Source: IMCC26077 sp044344975 (GTDB lineage: Bacteria; Actinomycetota; Actinomycetes; Nanopelagicales; Nanopelagicaceae). From it: 6,928 bases of DNA. Shown here in pieces: positions 1 to 5,466 of this stretch. Numbering within the stretch: the first letter of the stretch is position 1; every line of letters begins with the position of its first letter. The notes beneath the pieces are model-generated. The model was not told the origin of the DNA. It made no database searches and worked only from the letters and a program-made list of their open reading frames with translations. The translations under genes and the position numbers were made by a program. Location of the stretch: positions 1 through 6,928 of the forward strand of contig JBIJBY010000064.1 of assembly GCA_044344975.1 (NCBI GenBank), written 5' to 3'.

Positions 1-374
1 CGCCACCGCTATCGATGAAATCAAAGTGGTTCAAGAACCACTTGGCGTACACAATGGCTAAATATGGAATGAGTATGTGTGTTCTAGGTTTAGCTGATGA
101 ATTAAAACGCGATGGTATTTGCGTCAACGCGCTCTGGCCACGGACTGCAATCGATACCGCAGCGCTTCAGATGATTCCTGGGATTGATACTGCTGCCTGC
201 CGCACCCCAGAAATTCTTGCCGATGCTGCACATGTGATCCTTACTGGAGCGCCTCGAACAGGGGAGTTCCTCGTGGATGATGAGCTATTGGCCAGCGTTG
301 GGATTACAGATCTCGATAAATATGCCGTGGTACCAGGCACGACCGATTTCTTGCTCGATTTTTTCCTCGATTAA
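1..374 (+). CDS. SDR-family oxidoreductase (HSDL2/citronellal-dehydrogenase-like), C-terminal part, 5' end outside window
   Basis: This is the C-terminal portion of an NAD(P)-dependent short-chain dehydrogenase; the reading frame is open from base 3 and ends at TAA 372-374. The nucleotide-binding GxxxGxG region lies beyond the left edge. The catalytic YxxxK motif is visible as AYTMAK, with Tyr at 48-50 and Lys at 60-62, followed by KYGMSMCVLGLADEL and VNALWPRTAIDTAA. Those blocks, the later RTPEILADAAHVIL and the end LDKYAVVPGTTDF are characteristic of the HSDL2-type branch, which includes bacterial enzymes annotated as citronellol/citronellal dehydrogenases. The ATG at 15 is internal: the frame continues upstream as PPLS, which belongs to the conserved loop before the active site. 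Its natural substrate cannot be told from this fragment; an alcohol or acyl-chain substrate is the family expectation. It converges with cbiO without a gap. Confidence 0.9.
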   Translation, partial: PPLSMKSKWFKNHLAYTMAKYGMSMCVLGLADELKRDGICVNALWPRTAIDTAALQMIPGIDTAACRTPEILADAAHVILTGAPRTGEFLVDDELLASVGITDLDKYAVVPGTTDFLLDFFLD

Positions 375-1118
375 TTAAATCGAAAATCCTTTCGGGAGCT
401 CTAATCGGTTTGCTGCAAGGAGATTGCTATCCCGCAGAATCTGAGGCGTATTGCTATCCGCGACAATCTTTCCTTTATTAAGAATAAGTGAGCGTTCACA
501 AATTTCATAGGCATAAGGAAGATCGTGCGTCACCATTAAAATAGTTACATCAAGAGATAAAAGGATTTCTGACAATTCGCGTCGTGAGGCAGGGTCCAAG
601 TTGGAGGAGGGTTCGTCGAGAATTAAAATTTCAGGTTCCATCGCAAGAACTGTTGCTACTGCGACTCTTCGCCGTTGGCCGAAAGAGAGATGATGTGGGG
701 CTCTATCTTTAAACTCAAGCATGTCGACCATTTTGAGTGCGTGGATACTTCGCTCTTCAATAAGCTGTGGATCGAAGCCCATATTTGTTGGGCCAAAAGC
801 TACATCTTCAAAAACCGTTGGCATGAAAAGTTGGTCATCAGGATCCTGAAATACGATACCAACGCGCTGTCGAGTTTTTTTAATCCCTTCTTTATCTTGA
901 GAATCAACGAGAAGTCCGGAGACTTTGACCTCTCCATCTGTTGCCTCGAGAATGCCGTTGAGGTGCATGACAAGAGTGGTCTTTCCTGCTCCATTTGGTC
1001 CCAGCAGCGCAACTCGCTCGCCTTTTTTGATCTGTAAATTAACTCCATGTAGAGCCTGATGGCCATCTGGATATGAATACTGAAGATTATTCACTTCCAC
1101 GCTTAAATTTGCTGTCAT
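375..1118 (-). CDS. cbiO: CbiO, ATPase subunit of ECF-type cobalt/nickel importer
   Basis: This is the cytoplasmic ABC ATPase that powers the CbiMNQO metal importer, 247 residues from ATG 1118-1116. Walker A is GPNGAGKTT (40-48), the Q-loop glutamine is Q91 in VFQDPDDQLF, the signature is LSFGQRRR (144-151), Walker B with the catalytic Glu is ILILDEPSSNLDP (164-176, E169), and the H-loop is H198 in THD. The DPDDQLF block after the Q-loop is typical of ECF ATPases. LSFGQ instead of LSGGQ is a variation seen in this subfamily rather than damage. I chose ATG 1118 because GGAGAG lies 10 bases upstream (1129-1134) and the protein then begins just before the usual first strand, LSVEVNNLQYSYPDG. An upstream in-frame start at 1220 would add 34 residues inside cbiQ and is unlikely. 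It is the last gene of the cluster, 26 bases after the cbiQ stop. Confidence 0.95.
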   Translation of the reverse strand: MTANLSVEVNNLQYSYPDGHQALHGVNLQIKKGERVALLGPNGAGKTTLVMHLNGILEATDGEVKVSGLLVDSQDKEGIKKTRQRVGIVFQDPDDQLFMPTVFEDVAFGPTNMGFDPQLIEERSIHALKMVDMLEFKDRAPHHLSFGQRRRVAVATVLAMEPEILILDEPSSNLDPASRRELSEILLSLDVTILMVTHDLPYAYEICERSLILNKGKIVADSNTPQILRDSNLLAANRLELPKGFSI

Positions 1119-1144
1119 GTATTGCTCGCTCTCCGAATTATTTC

Positions 1145-1984
1145 TCAACTTGCACCAAGAAAATTTCCTAGTAAGAACATTACGATGGCGGCTAACGGAA
1201 AAGTTGAACCGAGCAGCCAATCTTTTCGTGTGGAATTCTCTACTGATAAAGAAGAGAGTGTTCCTTGATATCCGCGGGAGAGCATTGCCAAGTGCACCCG
1301 CTCACCTCGCTCGTAGGAGCGAATGAACAGCGCACCGAGAGTTGAGGTGAAGATAGGCCAACTGCGAATCCCTTTAGCTTCAAAGCCGCGCGCTTCTCGT
1401 GCCACTTTCATCCGAGTCATCTGATCATTAATCACGTTGAGATAGCGAATCATAAATGAGGCAATTTGAACAAAGAGCGATGGAGTTTTGATTCGCACGA
1501 ATCCCGCCAGAATTGAATGTGCGGTAGTTGAGCCTGCCAAAATCATCGAACATGCAACGCCGAGCGTAGCTTTCGTGATCAAGTTGAGGCCAGCGATGGC
1601 GCCCTCTCGAGAGAGAGCAATCGGACCCACCTCGAAGGTTTCACCACCTGCTGTAAAGGGCATCAGTAAGGCAAAAATTAAGAACGGAAATTCAATGGTT
1701 GCTCTTTTGGCCAGAGTCCATATTGGAAGTCGAGAGAAGTAAATAACAGTGAAGACAATCGCAAAATATCCAATAAAGCTCTCCCATTGACGTATTGGTG
1801 TTAAGACAACCACCACAATAAAAGCAAAGAACGAGATTATTTTTATATGGCCAGGTAAATCATGGATTCGGGAGTGTCGATGTATGTAGAGCCGCTCTCC
1901 AACGCTGTGGCCATGAGAGTGCCCGTGTGAACGATCGCGGGAATTCTCTTCTCGAAGATTCGTACTAGAGTTTTCGCCTCGCAC
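1145..1984 (-). CDS. cbiQ: CbiQ, transmembrane coupling subunit of ECF-type cobalt/nickel importer
   Basis: CbiQ is the integral membrane T-component linking the CbiO ATPase to the substrate-binding CbiM/CbiN pair. Counting from the GTG at 1984 it has 279 residues. Hydrophobic stretches include IISFFAFIVVVVL, FIGYFAIVFTVIYF, FPFLIFALLMPF, a block around ATLGVACSMILAG, and FPLAAIVMFLLGNFL at the C-terminus. Two cytoplasmic coupling motifs that contact the ATPase are present: VAREARGF and AMLSRGYQG. The N-terminus is polar and carries SHGHSHGHS, then IHRHSRIH and a further His, a histidine-rich leader known from actinobacterial CbiQ proteins and plausibly metal-binding. The start is uncertain. 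GTG 1984 lies just after the cbiN stop (1995-1997); TTG codons at 2014 and 2026 would add 10 or 14 residues and overlap cbiN. None has a well-spaced Shine-Dalgarno, so translational coupling to cbiN is likely. Confidence 0.93.
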   Translation of the reverse strand: MRGENSSTNLREENSRDRSHGHSHGHSVGERLYIHRHSRIHDLPGHIKIISFFAFIVVVVLTPIRQWESFIGYFAIVFTVIYFSRLPIWTLAKRATIEFPFLIFALLMPFTAGGETFEVGPIALSREGAIAGLNLITKATLGVACSMILAGSTTAHSILAGFVRIKTPSLFVQIASFMIRYLNVINDQMTRMKVAREARGFEAKGIRSWPIFTSTLGALFIRSYERGERVHLAMLSRGYQGTLSSLSVENSTRKDWLLGSTFPLAAIVMFLLGNFLGAS

Positions 1985-1994
1985 GCTCGAGGGG

Positions 1995-2288
1995 TTAATT
2001 TTTACTCTTTCCAAGTAATCGAACAATCACATACATGACTAGACCAGTAGCGAGTACCCCTACGATTCCAGCAATACCGACCGAGAGTCTTTCGTTCTCG
2101 ACCCCTTGCACCCCATAATCGGCTAACGCAGAGCCAGATACCGCAGAATCTTTTGCCGTATCGATGAATCCGAGGTCGATGGCAACTTTTTCTAGACCAT
2201 CAGGAGATGAGGATGCATAGAAGGAAAACACTCCCGCAATTAACAAGGTAATAGCAAAACCGATGATGTACAGCCGTTTTGTGTTCAT
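1995..2288 (-). CDS. cbiN: CbiN-like PDGLE-domain subunit of cobalt/nickel importer
   Basis: This is a small membrane protein of 97 residues with two predicted membrane helices (about 6-24 and 68-91). They flank an extracytoplasmic loop starting SSSPDGLEKVAIDLGF (26-41) and ending in an NERLSVGIAGIVGV segment that enters helix two. The PDGLE motif (29-33) defines the PDGLE-domain family, which occupies the CbiN position in many actinobacterial and some archaeal clusters. CbiN proteins associate with CbiM and are needed for metal loading into it. The ATG (2288-2286) overlaps the cbiM stop as ATGA, and AAAGG sits about 7 bases upstream, so it has its own ribosome site as well as coupling to cbiM. 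The length and two-helix topology are normal. Calling it cbiN rests on family and position; sequence similarity to enterobacterial CbiN is limited. Confidence 0.88.
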   Translation of the reverse strand: MNTKRLYIIGFAITLLIAGVFSFYASSSPDGLEKVAIDLGFIDTAKDSAVSGSALADYGVQGVENERLSVGIAGIVGVLATGLVMYVIVRLLGKSKN

Positions 2289-2938
2289 TTTCGTACCTTT
2301 GCCATTCCATAAACTAAATCTGGCCTTGTCTTCAAGATTGCGCCTACGGTCAATGTGGTGATGATTGCTTCGCCAATTCCAATCAATATATGTGTGCTAA
2401 ACATCGCGGTAAAGACGGTTGAACTGGCGAAAGTACCCTCTCCTCCAATTGCATATTGAATAGAGAAGCTAGTAGCAGCTAATGGAACTGAGATAAAGGC
2501 ACCAACAGTTGAACCGATGAGTACTGCAGATTTCGTATACCTAAATGCTTTTCGCAGAAGAAGAAAGGCACCATAACCTCCCCAAACACCGATCACAGAC
2601 ATATTAAAAATGTTTAAACCCAGAGCCGTCAGACCACCATCAGCAAAGAGCAGCGCTTGGATAACTAACACAACAGTCAGCGCAATGGAGGCTGCATACG
2701 GTCCTACTAAAACAGCGGCGAGCGCTCCACCGAGAAGGTGGCCAGAGGTGCCCGCAGCCACGGGGAAATTGATCATCTGTCCGGCGAAGACGAAGACCGC
2801 TACGAGCCCAATGAGCGGCGCGGCTTTTTCGTCGAGTTTGGCTTTGGCCCCTTTGAGGGCATAGCCAACGCCAGCGGTCGCCAGCAGGGCCGAACCGGCC
2901 GCGGTTGGGATGTTGATAAATCCATCAGGAATATGCAC
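2285..2938 (-). CDS. cbiM: CbiM, substrate-binding membrane subunit of ECF-type cobalt/nickel importer
   Basis: CbiM is the integral membrane S-component that captures Co2+ (or Ni2+) for import, here 217 residues. It begins with the hallmark MHIPDGF and contains FPVAAGTSGHLLGG (59-71), FADGGLTALGLNIFNM (98-113) and STHILIGIGEA (181-191) between hydrophobic helices. In the NikM/CbiM structures the metal is held by the N-terminal amine, His2 and a His in the TSGHL loop. Both are present here, as His2 and His67. Because the metal site uses the very N-terminus, the GTG at 2938 is effectively forced as the start; there is no Shine-Dalgarno before it, but a promoter-like -10 lies six bases upstream (see promoter entry). 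Cobalt versus nickel cannot be decided from sequence. The cobalt label follows from the CbiMNQO subunit set and the absence of NikN/NikL-type subunits. Confidence 0.96.
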   Translation of the reverse strand: MHIPDGFINIPTAAGSALLATAGVGYALKGAKAKLDEKAAPLIGLVAVFVFAGQMINFPVAAGTSGHLLGGALAAVLVGPYAASIALTVVLVIQALLFADGGLTALGLNIFNMSVIGVWGGYGAFLLLRKAFRYTKSAVLIGSTVGAFISVPLAATSFSIQYAIGGEGTFASSTVFTAMFSTHILIGIGEAIITTLTVGAILKTRPDLVYGMAKVRK

Positions 2939-2973
2939 CCGCTTATCTTATTGCAAACGATTCGCAACTACAA
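2939..2973 (-). promoter_or_regulatory. Putative cbiM promoter, leaderless type
   Basis: On the minus strand a -35-like TTGTAG (2973-2968) is followed by a 17-base spacer (2967-2951) and a -10-like TAAGAT (2950-2945), which fits the actinobacterial TANNNT consensus. Only six bases (2944-2939) separate the -10 from the GTG start codon, so transcription would begin at or within a base of the start codon. No purine-rich ribosome site precedes the GTG, which supports a leaderless mRNA. The -35 match is weak (3 of 6), so this rests mainly on the -10 position and the missing ribosome site. Confidence 0.5.
2951..2967. promoter_or_regulatory. 17-bp imperfect palindrome, possible operator
   Basis: TTGCAAACGATTCGCAA has 7-base arms around a 3-base centre, with 6 of 7 arm positions paired (outer TTGC/GCAA perfect). 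It occupies exactly the spacer between the proposed -35 and -10 of cbiM and lies upstream of the divergent hydrolase-uxaC-uxuB genes. A dimeric repressor bound here would block cbiM and perhaps also the uronate genes. The regulator is unknown; it does not obviously match a UxuR, NikR or Fur-type consensus. Confidence 0.4.
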
Positions 2974-2975
2974 CC

Positions 2976-2984
2976 GGAGGAGGG
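2976..2984 (+). promoter_or_regulatory. Strong Shine-Dalgarno-like GGAGGAGGG, unusually far from the start codon
   Basis: GGAGGAGGG is the only purine-rich run upstream of the hydrolase gene, yet it lies 18 bases before ATG 3003. An in-frame TAG at 2991-2993 rules out an earlier start. A short inverted repeat (AGCC 2986-2989, loop CTA, GGCT 2993-2996) sits between them and could fold to shorten the effective distance. The element may be the true ribosome site, or a coincidence if the ATG at 3069 is used. Confidence 0.35.
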
Positions 2985-3002
2985 CAGCCCTAGGCTTCTG
3001 GC

Positions 3003-4064
3003 ATGATCGGAACGCCATTTGAGGAGCTCGGCGCAGTCCTTAGTTTTGGTGCCCAACCAGGTGTAATCATGGAGCGAGAAGATTTGCTCCTACATCTGGG
3101 GAAGGTGCCAGATGCGCCATCGAATCTCGCACTCACTCGAGAAGAGGTCGTGGAATTCGACGGCGTTCGCATCACCACTCTCACCTGGCGCGTTGGTTGG
3201 GGTAAACCAACCAAAGCATTTCTACTCACCCCGATTGGTGCGAACGCTCCGCTACCTGGAGTTCTCTACCTACATAGCCATGATGACCTAAAAGAGTTTG
3301 GTAAAGAGAAGGTGGCGCAGCGTCAAGCCGCACAATTACCAGAGAGCGCAATGTGGGTGCGTCGGGAGCACTATGGCGATCGAGCGCCAGCCAACGAACT
3401 TGCTAAACGTGGTTTCGCTGTTTTGGTACACGATTGCTTTCCGTGGGGCTCACGCGGTTTTTCAATGGATGAATTGCCGTCGCGTATAAAAGAAATTCAT
3501 GGTTCGGCAGATATCTCGGAATTTGAGAATCTTTCCGTGATGTTTGAATCGATATCCCTGAATAAATACTTAAGTTTGTATGGAGCCACCATGGCTGGCA
3601 TTTTAAATTTTGATGATCGTGTTGCCGTAGAGGTTGCAAAATCTTTACCTGAGATAAGCGGGCCAATTTCAGTGATTGGCCTCTCTGGTGGCGGTTGTCG
3701 TGCCATCCTCCTCCACGCCACCAACCCAGAGCTTCGTGCGGTCGTCTCCACCGGAGCAATGGCGACGTACTCATCGATGATTCATGAACATATCGCACCG
3801 CATTCGTGGATGTTCTTTCCATTTGATTTAGCAAGCAAAGGGGAGTGGCCTCAAGTCGCAATGATTTCTGAGACACCATTGTTTGTACAATACTGTGGTC
3901 AAGATCAATTGTTTACAGAAGCCGGAATGGCTGACGCGCATGCGATGCTGGAGAAGCATGATGGTGGGCGTGGAAAGTACCGTGGCGAATTCTATCCAGT
4001 GCGCCATTCATTTACTGTCGATATGCAAGAAGCAGCTTTCGATTGGCTAGCTAAGCATGTCTGA
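3003..4064 (+). CDS. Cytoplasmic alpha/beta hydrolase (dienelactone hydrolase/acetylxylan esterase-like), uronate operon
   Basis: This is a 353-residue serine hydrolase with the alpha/beta fold. The triad can be read: Ser228 in the nucleophile elbow VIGLSGGG (224-231), Asp301 in YCGQDQLFTEAG, and His335 in YPVRHSFTVDMQEAAF. LPGVLYLHSHDD (84-95) is the strand and oxyanion-hole region, followed by FGKEK and by a lid-like insertion before FAVLVHDCFPWGSRGF (138-153). The overall pattern resembles actinobacterial hydrolases annotated as acetylxylan esterases or dienelactone hydrolases. No signal peptide is present, so it acts inside the cell. ATG 3003 is the first possible start because of an upstream in-frame TAG; ATG 3069 (Met23, AGGT upstream) is an alternative. 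Its stop overlaps uxaC by 8 bases, suggesting joint translation. I infer a sugar-acid ester or lactone substrate from context only; the reaction is not known. Confidence 0.88.
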   Translation: MIGTPFEELGAVLSFGAQPGVIMEREDLLLHLGKVPDAPSNLALTREEVVEFDGVRITTLTWRVGWGKPTKAFLLTPIGANAPLPGVLYLHSHDDLKEFGKEKVAQRQAAQLPESAMWVRREHYGDRAPANELAKRGFAVLVHDCFPWGSRGFSMDELPSRIKEIHGSADISEFENLSVMFESISLNKYLSLYGATMAGILNFDDRVAVEVAKSLPEISGPISVIGLSGGGCRAILLHATNPELRAVVSTGAMATYSSMIHEHIAPHSWMFFPFDLASKGEWPQVAMISETPLFVQYCGQDQLFTEAGMADAHAMLEKHDGGRGKYRGEFYPVRHSFTVDMQEAAFDWLAKHV

Positions 4065-5466
4065 ACGTCGCGAAGATCGCTTCTTTGAATGTTCGAGCGC
4101 GGCGTTACCTCTTGCGCGTGAACTCTATAGCCAGATGGCAGCCTTCCCGATTCTTTCGCCGCATGGACATGTGAACGCTGCGTTACTCGCAGAGAATCTT
4201 CCATTTCAAGATCCGGTATCTCTTCTAGTTACTCCAGATCATTACATCACTCGAATGCTGGCAAGCCAGGGTATTGATTATGCAGAACTTGGGATACCAA
4301 CTCGGGATGGGGTAGTGGCAAGCGCAATTGCTCCGGAACGAATTTGGCAGATTCTCGCTGAGAATTGGAGCGCATTTGCAGGAACGCCCTCCCGTATTTG
4401 GTTTGAAGAGATTCTCACTGAGATTTTTGCCATCGAACTTCCGTTCACTAAAGAGAGCGCTCCACGGATTTATAAAGAAATATCAGAAGTGCTGGCGCGT
4501 AGCACCTTCCTACCACGCACACTCTTTGAACAATTTCAGATCGAATCCTTGGCAACAACCGATGGCACTAACGATTCTTTGGAGCATCACAAAGCTCTCG
4601 GAAGTACTTCGTTAAAGGGGAGAGTAATTCCCACCTTCCGCCCAGATGATGTCAGCGACCCCGAACGCACAGATTGGTTAGCCGCACTTTCAGAGCTCGA
4701 GAAGAGTAGTGAGATCACAATTAATTCCTTTGCTGATTTACGGTTGGCGCTGCGCGCTGCGCGCGATCGATTTATCGCTCATGGAGCAAAAGCTACCGAC
4801 CACGGGATGCCCTCAGCGTTTACCGCCGAATTACCCGAGAGCGAAAAGGAAGCGCTGTTTACACGTCTTCGAAAAGTTGGAGTTACCGCTCAGGATGCCG
4901 AATTATTTCGAGGCGTCATGCTCATGGAACATGCGCATATGTCATCAGAAGATGGCCTAGTAATGCAGTTACACCCGGGCGCTCTGCGAAACCATGCTCC
5001 TGCAATTTTGGCCAGTTATGGAGCAGATCGAGGATTTGATATCCCCGTGCGAACTGAATTTACTCGAGCCCTGAAACCGCTTCTTGATAAATTTGGCTTC
5101 GCGAAGAATTTCAGGTTAGCGCTCTTCACGCTTGACGAATCAACGTACTCGAGAGAATTGGCGCCAATTGCGGGAGCTTATCCATCGGTCCGATTAGGTC
5201 CGCCTTGGTGGTTCCACGACAGCCTCAACGGAATGCGTCGTTGGCGCGATGCAACAGTTGAAACTGCTGGTTATTTAAATTCCATCGGGTTTATTGACGA
5301 TACTCGCGCCTTTTTATCCATACCGGTTCGACATGATGTTGCCCGAAGATTCGATGCCGGATATTTAGCTGATCTAGTCACGAAGCAAAGAATTACTGAA
5401 AACGATGCGCATTTTCTTGCCGGCCAAGTTGCCTACCATCTTTCGAAAAATTTCTTCAACCTATGA
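4057..5466 (+). CDS. uxaC: Uronate (glucuronate/galacturonate) isomerase
   Basis: UxaC isomerises D-glucuronate to D-fructuronate and D-galacturonate to D-tagaturonate, the entry step of hexuronate catabolism in the cytoplasm. The 469-residue protein shows the family landmarks in order: a metal-type HxH in SPHGHVN (34-40), TPDHYITRMLASQGI (59-73), ATTDGTNDSLEHH (166-178), VIPTFRPDDVSD (190-201), SSEDGLVMQLHPGALRNH (296-313), GPPWWFHDS (381-389), a D-x-R motif DTR (415-417) followed by PVRHD, and the C-terminal VAYHLSKNFF. The D-x-R pair corresponds to residues considered important for proton transfer in characterised uronate isomerases. The length is normal. ATTDG replaces the ATTDD form common in enterobacteria. 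The start ATG lies in the end of the hydrolase gene with no clear Shine-Dalgarno, so translation is probably coupled. It is followed by the reductase gene with an ATGA overlap. Confidence 0.96.
   Translation: MSERREDRFFECSSAALPLARELYSQMAAFPILSPHGHVNAALLAENLPFQDPVSLLVTPDHYITRMLASQGIDYAELGIPTRDGVVASAIAPERIWQILAENWSAFAGTPSRIWFEEILTEIFAIELPFTKESAPRIYKEISEVLARSTFLPRTLFEQFQIESLATTDGTNDSLEHHKALGSTSLKGRVIPTFRPDDVSDPERTDWLAALSELEKSSEITINSFADLRLALRAARDRFIAHGAKATDHGMPSAFTAELPESEKEALFTRLRKVGVTAQDAELFRGVMLMEHAHMSSEDGLVMQLHPGALRNHAPAILASYGADRGFDIPVRTEFTRALKPLLDKFGFAKNFRLALFTLDESTYSRELAPIAGAYPSVRLGPPWWFHDSLNGMRRWRDATVETAGYLNSIGFIDDTRAFLSIPVRHDVARRFDAGYLADLVTKQRITENDAHFLAGQVAYHLSKNFFNL

Noticed and set aside
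15..17. ATG at 15 as the true start of the dehydrogenase
   Set aside because: The frame stays open upstream with residues that fit the family, and a start here would leave only six codons before the active-site block with no nucleotide-binding domain.
367..383. Intrinsic terminator between the dehydrogenase and cbiO genes
   Set aside because: The dyad TCGATT/AATCGA is AT-rich with only six pairs and is not followed by a T-run on either strand, so it does not meet the criteria for a rho-independent terminator.
675..1066. Open frames on both strands inside cbiO
   Set aside because: They overlap the well-supported ATPase gene in other frames and show no domain pattern; cbiO motifs are intact across the whole region.
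1119..1220. N-terminal 34-residue extension of CbiO from an upstream in-frame start
   Set aside because: It lies almost wholly inside the cbiQ coding sequence, has no family similarity, and the ATG at 1118 has GGAGAG at a normal 10-base spacing and gives the usual protein length.
2939..3002. Cobalamin riboswitch upstream of cbiM
   Set aside because: The space is only 64 bases, a fraction of the riboswitch length, and no B12-box-like sequence is present.
3403..3879. A 158-codon minus-strand open frame opposite the hydrolase
   Set aside because: It has no recognisable domain, is rich in Arg, His, Ser and Trp as antisense frames often are, and the plus-strand frame contains the full catalytic triad and family blocks.
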